Below are positions 58,701-63,404 of a DNA stretch of 64,000 bases, piece after piece. The position numbers and the translations under genes were made by a program. Within the stretch, counting starts at the first letter, position 1. Every line of letters starts with the position of its first letter. Below the pieces are notes generated by a model, which had not been told where the DNA came from, searched no databases, and was given only the letters and a program-made list of their open reading frames with translations. Source of the stretch: Homalodisca vitripennis (lineage: Eukaryota > Arthropoda > Insecta > Hemiptera > Cicadellidae); contig NW_025777442.1 in NCBI RefSeq assembly GCF_021130785.1, positions 35,100-99,099 on the forward strand, given 5' to 3'.

Positions 58701-60307
58701 TAACAGTTTTTACTAATTTTTTGTTACACAGAAATGCTTTTAAATAATATTATTTCAAAAAAAAATAGATTTTGCGTCAGTGGACGTCGTTGGCTTTTAG
58801 CGCTAGTTTAAGCATGACGTCTAGTAACGTCATTGGCTCGGAAAGGGTTAACATCAAAACATAAGCTAAATTTATAATTTATAATCTCACAACACACCCG
58901 ACATCATAACATTCTTGGTTCAATCCACTGCCACACCTGCTTTATTTGCCATTTGTACTATTGTTAGCCAATGTTTACAACACTGGTAAAGTTGCCTGTA
59001 AATTGTGTTGGTATTCACTAATCTTGGATTACTACAAATACGAAATTGCATCAGCCATTTTTGTTGTTTAATTCGTGTCTTTTTACATTCACATACATAT
59101 ATCTCAAGGTCATGTGAGAGATGAGAGTACTAAAAAAAAATTATTCGACAGTGATGACACTATTATTGGTAGTGATGATGAGAGATGTTTAAAAAGTTAA
59201 TATTCATACAAGAGATATAAAGAAAACAAAAATTATTAGATGGAAGATTTTTAAGTTAATCCTACCATATCAAAAGAAATGTGGAAGATAATTTGTGTTT
59301 TATACTTAACACATATAATTATAAACTTAATAAGATATTCTATTATGACTAAAATTAAAATTAAAATAATGTAATAATGTAACGTATTCTCAGTACATTT
59401 GGCTTTTCAATTGTTTAATTCAGATCTGATGAGAATTCACCCAAATAAATAGATTGAAAATAGTTAACTACTTATATACTACTCATATAAGTAGTTAACT
59501 GATAGTTAAATAGTTATGGTATATTCAGAATGAACGAATAGGTTTTTACGGTTAAGAGTATAACATGGAGATCTGAAAAGGTCAAGGACTACAATATATT
59601 CCTATAGATATGGTGAACATTTTTGTATAATGTGGTAACATATAAGTATTGGCATAATGGGTTCTATCTATAATCTCTTAAAAAGCAGAGATTATAATCA
59701 GCTAGTGACTACTGTTAGATAAGTCCTTTAACATGGATAACAATAGAACAGAAAATTAGGTAGATGTCCAATATATTATACCTTTCTACTTCAGAATTTC
59801 AACTTTATTTAATGTTACATGTTAAGAAAACGTTGTCTATATTTGGGCAGTCGTTTATAAACTAAGTGAATTACAGTTAAATTATAAAAGCAATAAGGGA
59901 AAAATAGGGCTGTTTAAAATTGTTTTTTCGGTTAGGAACCCTGCAGATTGTAATTTACATATGTGGCAAAAAAAGATATGTGCAAGTATAATCCCACTTT
60001 TTAAAATTTAAGAACAAATTTTTGAAGTAGTGCTTATGAAAAAATTTGAATTGAATACCTGTTCTTTGATTTTGGCCAAACGAGCTGCTTCTTCTTGTCT
60101 CCGTCTTTCTTCATATTCCAATGTTTTCTGCTGCATCAAGAGTTTTTTCTTAAGCTGTTCTTCTTTCTGTTTTTCTTTTTCAGCTGCAATGAGCCTCATT
60201 TTATCCTCCTTTTCTTTCTCTAATTTGACAGCCAACAAAGCTTTCTCTCTCTCTGCAGCTGCTCTCGCCTCGCCTCAGCAGCTTTCTGGAGTTTCTCTTC
60301 TCTTTTC
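16561..60307 (-). CDS. INCENP: INCENP, inner centromere protein (five exons seen, 5' end beyond the window)
   Basis: INCENP is the scaffold of the chromosomal passenger complex. It links survivin/borealin to Aurora B and activates that kinase through its IN-box. Minus-strand exons found, in transcript order: 60307-60059, 57824-57742, 47998-47910, 42199 (or 42240) to 42010, and 16748-16561. The first three encode a highly charged helical region (for example KLEKEKEDKMRL and KEREQELLQKQQKAAEL). The fourth encodes the IN-box start (SYEITP, DDYGLDDAHSDDSSDEE, IPRWAL). The fifth encodes the IN-box end with IRTSSAVWRTPP, the TSS motif phosphorylated by Aurora B. All junctions have GT and AG, and phases agree at 60059/57824, 57742/47998 and 42010/16748. 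Two problems remain: a 5-bp duplication that breaks frame in the first exon seen, and a phase conflict at the fourth exon. The N-terminal survivin-binding exons should lie to the right. Confidence 0.85.
16749..17939. other. INCENP last intron, proximal part
   Basis: AT-rich intronic sequence after the last acceptor. It contains a short poly-A run (16978-16989) and a weak hairpin-like stretch (17290-17390) with ACCAAAT and GATGATGTG words similar to those at 42.8 kb. No coding signal is seen. Confidence 0.5.
17940..19440. repeat. Diverged tandem array of about 140-150 bp units, interrupted by a LINE fragment
   Basis: Units share words such as TTGATAAATATTC, TTTTTACTNNAAATATTGATGAATATCAAG, ACACATTTCTTACAATT, CTTTTTCAAAATTATTCGTAGAATAG and GGTCTAACCTAGACTACTGTAC. 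Copies of GAATATCAA occur near 18092, 19032, 19170 and 19324. Two units precede the LINE fragment and three follow it, so the fragment inserted into an existing array. Confidence 0.65.
18300..18990 (-). pseudogene. Decayed non-LTR reverse transcriptase fragment
   Basis: Minus-strand frames encode MFINDLPSYINPHGKCFMYT with DD following (18987 onward; the RT YxDD box reads YTDD), then LLLQKKAIRTLAGLGILDSC and a C-terminal PAYASTNLYSSLPDEL-type tail ending at 18307. At least one frame change separates the two halves. It is unrelated to the LINE at 4.8-7.9 kb in detail, and is an old insertion. Confidence 0.75.
19477..19584 (+). pseudogene. Cysteine-rich C-terminal remnant, piggyBac-transposase-like
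   Basis: A short open stretch encodes KCGVCGKIGLFWCPGCDIGL then HMKCEKIFNII and a stop. The spacing C-X2-C-X6-C-X2-C-X4-H-X3-C resembles the cysteine-rich domain at the end of piggyBac-type transposases. No catalytic domain is visible upstream, where only repeat units lie. A PHD or RING fragment is an alternative. Confidence 0.4.
19585..20533. other. AT-rich intronic sequence before the retrotransposon array
   Basis: No gene is seen. The plus ORF at 20044-20301 has no recognisable features and looks like chance in AT-rich DNA. Confidence 0.5.
20534..22839 (+). repeat. LTR 1 (5' LTR)
   Basis: Begins TGTAACATG and ends AAATAACA. It contains a GC-rich island (20690-20970), a TATA box (TATATAA, 20803-20809), a possible splice donor (CACCAG/GTAAGG near 20958) and TTAATAAACAATAC near 22527 as a possible polyadenylation signal. 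It has many private differences from LTRs 2 and 3, for example loss of TTACA near 22444, CCC for CC near 21845 and loss of GAC near 20878. Confidence 0.9.
20803..20809 (+). promoter_or_regulatory. LTR TATA box
   Basis: TATATAA sits at the edge of the only GC-rich block of the LTR and is conserved in LTR 2 (28875-28881) and LTR 3 (36957-36963). Transcription would start roughly 25-30 bases downstream. Confidence 0.6.
22846..22864 (+). other. Primer-binding site of copy 1 (tRNA-Lys type)
   Basis: TGGCGCCCGAACAGGGAC lies just inside the LTR and is complementary to the 3' end of a lysine tRNA with terminal GTCCCTGTTCGGGCGCCA. This is a common primer type in retroviruses and gypsy elements. Confidence 0.85.
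22998..24758 (+). pseudogene. gag: Copy 1 gag, prematurely terminated
   Basis: A 586-codon structural polyprotein. It has a hydrophobic start (MMYLLNLFFRPYQ), a Thr-rich low-complexity region encoded by ACN runs (residues about 30-90), a SAP-like segment (LQEELRKFNLNPDGNVAELR, about 122-150) and a capsid domain (GDGDPVSFIERLNEL through HSISELIHLAEGYE). One good CCHC knuckle (CWNCETKGHKYHQC) is followed by a second with His replaced by Val (CFNCKKVGVRTVQC). A TAA at 24756-24758 ends it where copy 2 has TGG, so gag is cut off from protease in this copy. Confidence 0.9.
24759..27993 (+). pseudogene. pol: Copy 1 pol, broken by three indels
   Basis: This region encodes protease (LLDTGSMVTIIG), reverse transcriptase (IDLRRVNAVSEKDAYPLPQI, FGLHSAPATFQRLL, AYLDDLVLV), RNase H (VHVDASNEGLGASL) and integrase (zinc-binding HLGVNK to CDTCQRY, then the DDE core). 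Compared with copy 2 it has a one-base deletion near 24792, a one-base insertion near 25635 in RT (just after the STIDLK motif) and an extra C near 27151 ahead of the integrase core. It cannot make an intact polyprotein as written. Confidence 0.9.
27994..28615 (+). other. 3' untranslated region of copy 1 with polypurine tract
   Basis: About 620 bases follow pol without an ORF. The stretch ends with a T-rich run and GAAGTACAGATGGGG directly before the next LTR. The terminal GATGGGG is the probable plus-strand primer, although the purine run is short. There is no env. Confidence 0.6.
28616..30916 (+). repeat. LTR 2 (shared middle LTR)
   Basis: Same landmarks as LTR 1. It shares more variants with LTR 3 than with LTR 1, and has its own changes such as CACAGAGAGACAG (lacking TG) near 28900, GCTTGCATATGG near 30107 and ATATGAAATTC near 30826. 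Confidence 0.95.
30921..30944 (+). other. Primer-binding site of copy 2 with a 3-base insertion
   Basis: It reads TGGCGCCCGAACAACTGGGAC, with ACT inserted relative to copy 1 in the part pairing with the tRNA T-loop. The 12 bases pairing with the tRNA 3' end are intact. Confidence 0.8.
31079..31858 (+). pseudogene. gag: Copy 2 gag, N-terminal part before a one-base insertion
   Basis: Nearly identical to the start of copy 1 gag, including the Thr-rich and SAP-like regions. An extra A in the run CCCCAAACAAACAC near 31786 shifts frame, and this frame ends at 31858. The rest of gag continues in the frame of the long gag-pol ORF. This is the only coding break I see in copy 2. Confidence 0.85.
31824..36074 (+). 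CDS. gag-pol: Copy 2 gag (from mid-gag) fused in frame to pol, 1416 codons
   Basis: A single open frame carries the capsid, zinc knuckles (about residue 285), protease (DTGS at about 389), reverse transcriptase (YLDD at about 693), RNase H (catalytic Asp of HVDAS at about 842) and integrase. The integrase has an HHCC module at about 1071-1104 and D1153, D1193, E1228 with 39 and 34 residues between them. Gag and pol share one frame with no programmed frameshift between them, as in some Ty3/gypsy lineages. The printed start (31824) is a TTG and not biological; the true gag start is 31079 in another frame because of the insertion near 31786. Otherwise all catalytic motifs are intact, so this copy is young. 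Confidence 0.92.
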   Translation: MRMPTARSLTGDEPCDPNFGLDSDANMASRPTSELRHPDISHICNQVRKWNLRFDGDGDPVSFIERLNELAESYEIPPDRLLKALPELFKGNALFWYRNNKSFWTNYDDFIISFEEQYLPPDYRRNLDEEITRRTQGESEPMRKFIVALTTLIRRRGGFSVNQTLNRLYSNMRPEYKLTIRRESFHSISELIHLAEGYESYLREKNSYRPPPNPAQSMVPETAYDTKRRVFKSYPVQMIDKPELYHDKPKSFTDKRRFEPSTTVPTNTTQPRHLTTDTTTTIPTCWNCETKGHKYHQCPLPKTIRCFNCKKVGVRTVQCPCRQGNISGARSVRGVPGLWGNKSPQSNGPKWLNQIKEFNKSSCAEVKSNDPRPFVSIKIQETTFCALLDTGSMVTIIGERVAHHLLQLGVRPKNVNVNVNMADSTNSQISQAFEFNCEIADIRTKVRALFLPGLTTPMILGMDVITPLKLIDITPHESTAETVTRCDNSKTIHTDAVMTLTEVESKKLKEFLDYQLNLFDGFIGRTTLVEHKIRLKTDTPIKQRYYYRNPAMQAIIDKEVDKMLESGIIEPSSSPWSSPLVLVKKSNGKVRCCIDLRRVNAVSEKDAYPLPQISAILDKLRNACYISTIDLKDGYWQVPLEVNSRPITAFTVPGRGLFQFKVMPFGLHSAPATFQRLLDQVIGPEFEPYAFAYLDDLVLVSRTFEEHLKLLKEVFERLRNAGLLPNMEKCNFCKKELKYLGHVINEKGIQTDPEKVKSIVDFPAPKTVKQVRSFLGLASWYRRFIENFANISKPLTKLLRKGNRWEWTDSQERAFNSLKAKLSTAPVLACPDFKETFTVHVDASNEGLGASLTQTIGKREKVIAYASRLLHENEKKFSVTEKECLALVWAVQKFRPYLEGYKFIAITDHQALKWLMSLEKPSGRLARWMLELQQHDFEVQYRKGVLNRVADALSRYPIDTSSCDPVVGSTVGCSTANDSSNNSRRQLSLKTKEPRLETASGELMPDWHSKMLRKVSASPNKYADYTIRGNKLYRKIDKSSTDPKTNWKLCVPDSLKSDVLRENHDSTTAGHLGVNKTIQKISARYFWPGWRNDIRKYVKNCDTCQRYKVEQCKPVGKMHFRRPQGPWFTVTSDLMGPLPRSRKGNRFILVFQDTFTKWVEIVALPSATAKKVAEKFEDLILMRYGAPEVVLTDNGTQYLSKIFQKLTSDWGIIHKTTAPYSPQSNPTERTNRVLKTMISQYVRNDHRSWDQHLNEFRFALNTCCSESTKFTPAMLNFGRELKTPNCIYGQVLENATQGAVKPSEIDIHETRMNFMLKLREKCKLNMEKAHTRQAHYYNLRRRDNSFVIGQQVLRRSHTLSSAAENIAGKLAPKFEGPYILYRKIGWNIFELRDLQGKDVGRAHTKDLKAYSSLEAH
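36075..36687 (+). other. 3' untranslated region and polypurine tract of copy 2
   Basis: Nearly identical to 27994-28615, ending CAGATGGGG before LTR 3. No ORF. Confidence 0.6.
36688..39001 (+). repeat. LTR 3 (3' LTR)
   Basis: Starts TGTAACATG. Similarity to the other LTRs stops just after AAATAACATC, where LTRs 1 and 2 continue GCAAAG and the primer site and this one continues TCAAATCTCATT. This fixes the right edge of the array within a few bases. Confidence 0.9.
39002..40870. other. AT-rich intronic sequence
   Basis: No gene is seen. It contains a short CTAA repeat near 39052-39080 and unremarkable AT-rich sequence. The ORF at 40022-40216 has no recognisable features. Confidence 0.5.
40880..41915 (+). 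pseudogene. Dead mariner transposase
   Basis: Recognisable mariner segments occur in order in several frames. The N-terminal HTH region (QRICIKILVDYV, 40900s) comes first. It is followed by VKEMVMNDCHITIRELADDV with ISYGSCH (about 41110-41195), ILEQKQQQMEVAQKSLHEVN (about 41250), FYGYDIETK, a TVLFDFNCIVHHEFLAQG segment (41460-41515), an APTFPD-like region and a C-terminal CFEDW (about 41840). Stops and frameshifts are frequent and part of the catalytic region is rearranged. This is an old mariner insertion in the last INCENP intron. Confidence 0.75.
42010..42199 (-). CDS. INCENP: INCENP exon encoding the first half of the IN-box
   Basis: It encodes GMTPSEKTNNV, SYEITP, an acidic DDYGLDDAHSDDSSDEE block and IPRWAL. 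It ends CTTC followed by the donor GTAAGT. The last base C joins the next exon (CT, then AAA) in phase. The acceptor TTCCAG before 42199 gives phase 0, which conflicts with the upstream exon ending in phase 1. An alternative acceptor at 42241-42242 would start the exon at 42240 and restore phase, adding a hydrophobic stretch. Alternatively a small exon is missed in 42250-47909. Confidence 0.85.
42250..44352. other. Intronic sequence with one foldback
   Basis: AT-rich, with no convincing exon. An imperfect hairpin at 42774-42857 (arms around CACCAAA and CTGATGA, and TCATCAG and TTTTGGTG) is the only structure noted. If an extra small INCENP exon exists, it would be here or up to 47909. Confidence 0.4.
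42774..42857. repeat. Imperfect hairpin of about 80 bases
   Basis: CACACCAAACCAAATGGCTG and ATGATGGTGGTC pair imperfectly with GACCACACCACCTCATACGT and CATCAGACTATTTTGGTGCA. A small MITE or hairpin RNA is possible; no evidence favours either. Confidence 0.35.
44353..45709. mobile_element. Non-autonomous piggyBac-type element, TTAA-flanked
   Basis: TTAACGCTAGAACTG at the left and CAGTTCTAGGGTTAA at the right form inverted ends, each including TTAA (44353-44356 and 45706-45709). The 1.35-kb interior has no ORF. The left end carries two copies of ATTTTGTCGGTCAA about 50 bases apart. TTAA duplication and the CCCTAGAA-like end fit piggyBac-type elements. Confidence 0.7.
45877..46797 (+). mobile_element. 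Helitron-like non-autonomous repeat
   Basis: Starts TCTATATATATAAAAATGAA after an A. It ends with the GC-rich GCGCGCCGGGCCCGCTAG before a T, matching the TC...CTAG ends and A/T target of Helitrons. An internal end-like sequence (GTGCGAAGCCGTGGGTAACAGCTAG, 46561-46585, split by tens here) suggests either nested copies or a composite. There are no Rep/helicase coding regions. Confidence 0.5.
46798..47292 (+). mobile_element. Second Helitron-like copy, head to tail
   Basis: It repeats the opening ATATATATAAATGAATGTTTG, the GTCCTTTATGGAATCGT and the ACGGAGAAGGTTTAT blocks of the preceding element. It ends GCGAAGCCACGGGAAACAGCTAG followed by T. It directly abuts the first copy. Confidence 0.5.
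47293..47909. other. INCENP intron, nothing recognised
   Basis: AT-rich sequence downstream (on the minus strand) of the donor at 47909; no gene or clear repeat. Confidence 0.5.
47910..47998 (-). CDS. INCENP: INCENP exon, charged helical region
   Basis: An 89-base exon between the acceptor TTTTATTGTCCTCACCAG and the donor CAG/GTATGT. Only one frame is open: R, LAETEKAKQQGNSKLGK, IAAVNNAKNETT. It joins the AG left over from the exon at 57742. The sequence looks like the end of the helical region before the IN-box. Confidence 0.8.
48200..50287 (+). mobile_element. Possible LTR-like or solo-LTR sequence
   Basis: This block is T-rich on the plus strand with scattered GC-richer segments, unlike the surrounding intron. 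TGTAACG at 48926 and CGTTACA ending near 50287 could be LTR termini of about 1.4 kb, with AATAAATAATAAGA just inside the right end as a possible polyadenylation signal. No target-site duplication is visible and the part from 48200 to 48925 is unexplained. A hairpin (CCATCATGCGTGG with CCACCATGATGG) lies at 49629-49691. Confidence 0.3.
50190..50273 (+). other. 27-codon mini-ORF with a perfect Kozak context
   Basis: GCCACCATGG starts a short ORF (MGRASLMVCCGCASGDVRFQ and seven more residues) in the GC-richer end of the LTR-like block. It could be a transposon leader ORF or chance. Confidence 0.2.
50288..52792. other. Intronic sequence upstream of PFDN5
   Basis: Mostly AT-rich with no gene. The PFDN5 promoter should lie near its right end. 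TTTTCATTATTTTAACAG at about 52670-52687 looks like a splice acceptor, so a 5' UTR exon may lie further left. Confidence 0.4.
52793..53278 (+). CDS. PFDN5: Prefoldin subunit 5, intronless, nested in an INCENP intron on the opposite strand
   Basis: An alpha-type subunit of the hexameric prefoldin chaperone, which delivers unfolded actin and tubulin to the cytosolic chaperonin. The ATG at 52793 (MATVEEPQGVELSKLNFKQL) gives 161 residues. The open frame extends 24 codons further left, but those residues do not look like prefoldin. The N-terminal helix (KIQVDKELNLLQDSMCSLKI), the beta-hairpin core (EIMLPLSVSVYIPARI, then LLDIGTGYFIQKDLEGARDY) and the C-terminal helix (FERKIIFINDQIDKIQAV) match prefoldin 5 along its full length. 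The frame is intact and length is normal. The whole CDS is in one exon, which suggests either a lineage without introns or a retrocopy. No poly-A tract or flanking duplication is evident, so function is likely but unproven. Confidence 0.88.
   Translation: MATVEEPQGVELSKLNFKQLIQLKIQVDKELNLLQDSMCSLKIAMNKFLDSKESLEKITVEWNSKEIMLPLSVSVYIPARIAEAGTVLLDIGTGYFIQKDLEGARDYFERKIIFINDQIDKIQAVGLEKSNIREVLVDVIETKLGQMAVSFPKGELQSPNT
53279..53685 (+). other. Probable PFDN5 3' UTR and flank
   Basis: AT-rich sequence after the stop. No strict AATAAA follows closely; TTTAATAATTAC at 53405 is the nearest weak match. Confidence 0.4.
53686..55490. mobile_element. Non-autonomous piggyBac-type element, TTAA-flanked
   Basis: TTAAACCTAGAATTGGCAAT at the left and ATTGCCAGTTTTAGGGTTAA at the right are inverted ends with three mismatches over 20 bases, each including TTAA (53686-53689, 55487-55490). 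The ends resemble those of the element at 44353-45709, so both probably used the same transposase. The 1.8-kb interior is AT-rich with no coding capacity. Confidence 0.7.
55491..57741. other. INCENP intron with small repeats
   Basis: A 41-bp-spaced direct repeat (TTTAGAYTGACTGATGGCTRGCTGTA at 55497 and about 55538, longer than one word) follows the piggyBac-type element. A GC-richer patch at 55740-55830 contains the palindrome GTAACGTTAC. A tRNA-like stretch lies at 56906-56979. No exon is seen other than that at 57742. Confidence 0.45.
56906..56979 (+). repeat. tRNA-like sequence or SINE fragment
   Basis: GGGTTCAAGTCC at 56957-56968 is a near-perfect RNA polymerase III B box, and GTGACTCAGCGCAA upstream resembles an A box. 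ACCAG at the start could pair with CTGGC at the end. The T-stem is mispaired, so a working tRNA is unlikely. A degenerate tRNA gene or tRNA-derived SINE head is more plausible. Confidence 0.3.
57742..57824 (-). CDS. INCENP: INCENP exon, coiled-coil/single-helix region
   Basis: An 83-base exon with acceptor GTTTGTTGACAG and donor CTGAG/GTTTGT. It encodes EEEHRRILAMKEREQELLQK followed by QQKAAEL, a strongly helical charged segment. Entry is phase 0 and matches the preceding exon; the two trailing bases AG match the next exon. The right boundary lies 35 bases from a TTAA-flanked piggyBac-type insertion. Confidence 0.8.
57859..58851. mobile_element. Non-autonomous piggyBac-type element, second end type
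   Basis: TTAACCCTTAGCGAGCCA at the left and TGGCTCGGAAAGGGTTAA at the right are inverted ends with two mismatches, each including TTAA (57859-57862, 58848-58851). The 993-bp element has no transposase. The right end has GACGTC/GTCATTGGC words repeated subterminally (about 58785-58835). It lies 35 bases from an INCENP exon. Confidence 0.7.
58852..60058. other. INCENP intron, nothing recognised
   Basis: AT-rich, with short imperfect repeats around 59459-59515 (TAGTTAACTACTTATA and its near mirror). No gene. Confidence 0.5.
60059..60307 (-). CDS. INCENP: INCENP exon, charged helical region, with a possible frameshifting duplication
   Basis: A 249-base exon between acceptor ATATTCACAG and donor CAG/GTATTC. 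The 3' part reads KALLAVKLEKEKEDKMRLIA, then a Lys/Glu-rich run, then RRRQEEAARLAKIKEQ. The 5' part reads KREEKLQKAAEA in a different frame. The two meet at a tandem CGCCT CGCCT at 60266-60275 (plus strand). A single copy of this 5-mer would leave one open frame with correct phases at both ends. As written, the frame entering from the acceptor meets a TAG within the exon. Confidence 0.75.
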
Positions 60308-61135
60308 CTGTGAATATTGTTCTTGTGTAAATCATCTCACCAATTATAATATGACAAACCAATTAGTACATTTTTAGTTTGGATGCTTGTAAATGGTAAC
60401 AAATATCATTTTAATTATTGACACAATTTTTAAGAACTTATCTTTATAATAAAACATTATTATTCATAAAATAAATGTTAATTACAACAAAAATTAATAA
60501 AATTGCTTCTCATTAAATATGTTTTTATGCAACAACAGATTTATATACCGAATTTTCGTACTAACTTATAACAGCCAAGTGTATCTATTTGGGCACAGGG
60601 ATATGTTCAGTCCTCGCTCGGAGTGTCCATTTCTCACTTCATTATTTAGGCTGATACAAGTTAATGAGGTTTCCTCTTTAGTTCTGATAGTAGAGGAAAT
60701 TGTATCTTTTATTAATACAAACATATTGAGGAACTAAATCACAGTAATATGATCACCTCTATTTCCAATAATTTACTTAATATTTATATTGACTTTAAAT
60801 GTCATATCTAGACTGTTAAAAATATAATTATAAACATAGTGGAATTTGATAAACCCCAATTTCTTAACACATTTGACATTTTGACATTTTATAAGTTCAA
60901 AATATTCACTTTATTTCCGTTTTTGATTACTTTCAAATATATTAGCCATCCAAAGATAATCTCTGCTACCCAAACACTAATTTATTCACTAGTAGATAAC
61001 AGTAATAATAAAAAAAAATATTTCTATTTAAAAAAAAGTATATAAGAGAAACGCATGTTTTGTAATAATGTAAAAATCTTCATATGCTGGAGAAGTAATA
61101 ACTACATTTCAGAAAGGAGACCACAGACAATGAAG
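60308..61135. other. Probable INCENP intron
   Basis: Upstream (minus strand) of the exon at 60307. No further exon could be identified. The plus ORF at 60519-60737 has no recognisable features. Confidence 0.4.
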
Positions 61136-61137
61136 TA

Positions 61138-63402
61138 CAGTAGAACCCCTCATATCCGACCCTCACAGGACCGGGCCGTGGTCGGAACGGCCAAAAAGGT
61201 CGGATAAGCCGAGGAATAATAAAATACGTTTTTCGGGTAAAAAAAGCTGTATATTGCACTAAACTATTAGTACAGAACTGTACAAAATACCCACTCAATA
61301 CACATAGTGCTGCTTAATTGTAATTACGAACTGTATCCAATGCAAAATTATTTAATACAAAATTATTTTTCAGTACATTTTAATAAAAAATAACAGTTTT
61401 TTTTATAAAATGGAAAAGTTTCATTTTTATATTACAGTAACAACGAAAAATATTATAAATACAGTACTGTACTGTTTAATCAAAAAGGCAAACAATTACA
61501 TACAGTGTGTACAGTACAATTGAAGAAGTCCTTAATACTCTTTTGCTTCAATTTACCCAATCTTGATTTAGCTGAAAAATCACGCCATTTCTTTGCCCAC
61601 AACACGTCCATAGGTGTAGCTCTCGGGTTCTGCTCCAAATATTTCAACATTACGTCAAATGCATCTTTAGCCTCTGAATGCGTCACTCCAGTATCACGAT
61701 CAACTTCTTCTTCTTCAGCGTCGCTGTCTTCATTATTTGCGCTTTGAACTGCAGCAACTATTTCGTCAGCATTGAGTTCTTCATTTGTAGACTCAGCCAT
61801 GTCAGCTTCGGTCAGCCATTCCTCCACATCTGTCAGCTGCAGCTGGACACCGTGTTGCAGTTCCTGCAGGTCTTGAAGAGTTTCTGCGACGTCGTTTTCT
61901 TCAGCTTCAAGGTCAACTTCCATTGATGATGTGGGCTCATCATCGTCCCTTATCAGCACTATCGCTTTGTTTTAATGATGGCCCAAATTTTCTTCCACGA
62001 TTTTTGAAGAGTTGTCTCTTTGCTTTCATCCCATGCAGAAGCGGCGGTATAGATGGCGTGTTTTATGTTTAACATCTTCATGGCCTCCAATAGTGAGCAG
62101 CCTCCTTCTGTTTTGTCCAAAAGAGACCCAACATATTTTTTCCGGTACCGTCTTTTTACCCCACATCGATTACGCCTTGGTCCATTGGCTGGATTAATGG
62201 GGTGACATGTGGAGGTAAAAAACATCGCTTTTATGTTGCCTTTCTTCAATTCATGCTCTGGCAGGATGGCTTGGTGCATTTATCCAGCAACAACACAGCT
62301 CGAAGTGGCAGGTTTTTGATTTTAAGTGTTTTTTAAACAGCGGGCACGAATTCAAGAAAAAACCATTCTTTAAAAAGAGCACAATCCATCCAGGCAGAGG
62401 ATTGATTACGGTAATACACGGGGAGTGTTGACATATTGAGATTTTTAAAAAGCTCTCGGCTTCTTAGATTTGCCGATAACAAACAACGGCAGTTTGTGAC
62501 TGCCACTGGCGTTGCTACACGTAGCAATTGTTAGTCTATCCTTAGCTAGCTTTGTACCCAAAACAGGCTCATTTTTAGAAGCAAGAGTAGATTTTGGCAA
62601 CATTTTTATAGTTCAGTCCGGTCTCGTCTACGTTATATACTTGTTCGGCTACAAGATTACTATCCGACACCAACTTTTGAAACTTTTTCTACAAAATTTT
62701 TTACAGCATCGTCATCAGCAGACAACTTTTTCACCCGCAATAACAACATGTCTAATGCCGTGGCGAAGCTTCCAGCGGTGAAACCAACCTTCGCTTGCCT
62801 GGAAAGTCTCAACATCTCCTCCCAATTTTTCAAAAAGTCCCTTTTTCGCCGTTCGTGGCAAAACCAAACCCAAAGAGCTTCGTCAACGAGTTCTAACTTA
62901 GGTTTTTTTAACATTTTCCGATTTTTAAGAGCATCTTCCGTTTCAACGGGTCATAGAATAGGTTTTCGATGTCTTTACGGTTTTTTCTCCAGTCTTTAAC
63001 TGTTGTCACGCCGACCCCTAGCTCTGCGGCTAATTTTACTAGTGACTCACCACGGTCCAATCGTTGGAGCACTTCAAGTTTTTGTTTAAGGGTAACGCAC
63101 ACACGCTTACGTTTTTGAGTAGCCATAGCTAACGTTCACTAATCGCACAAACACATTTTTTTACACAATCACAAACCAAAGATTGTACAACAATCACGAA
63201 AACAAAACAGTCAAGTAGAGCAACGTTTACGTCGACATCAGAACGCAACTGGCCGTTTAACAGAGAAACAATGCACAGCGCTGATGAGTCATGTTTCACG
63301 TTGAGACTTGTCGACTATAGGCAGCCTTTGTTTGGTCGGGGCACATGGTCGGATATCCCGAGGAGTCGGATATCCCGAGGTCGGATATGAGGGGTTCTAC
63401 TG
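61138..63402 (-). mobile_element. Tigger/pogo-type DNA transposon
   Basis: Ends CAGTAGAACCCCTCATATCC and its reverse complement GGATATGAGGGGTTCTACTG, flanked by TA (61136-61137, 63403-63404). The 2265-bp length is normal for Tigger elements. The right end also has repeated GTCGGATATCCCGAGG words. A broken CENP-B-like transposase lies on the minus strand. Confidence 0.9.
61480..63126 (-). pseudogene. Tigger/JRK-type transposase with several frame breaks
   Basis: From ATG 63126 the minus strand encodes a CENP-B-type N-terminal HTH (TLKQKLEVLQRLDRGESLVK, AELGVGVTTVKDW). After a frame change, the second DNA-binding domain follows (KPKLELVDEALWVWFCHERR, about 62914-62660). Then come DDE-domain pieces (VYNVDETGL near 62640, MSTLPVYYRNQSSAWMD near 62430, then a segment 62279-61959) and an acidic tail (DSDAEEEEVDRD) ending in AKKWRDFSAKSRLGKLKQKS before 61480. 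At least four frame changes or stops separate these pieces. It is not functional. Confidence 0.85.
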
Positions 63403-63404
63403 TA

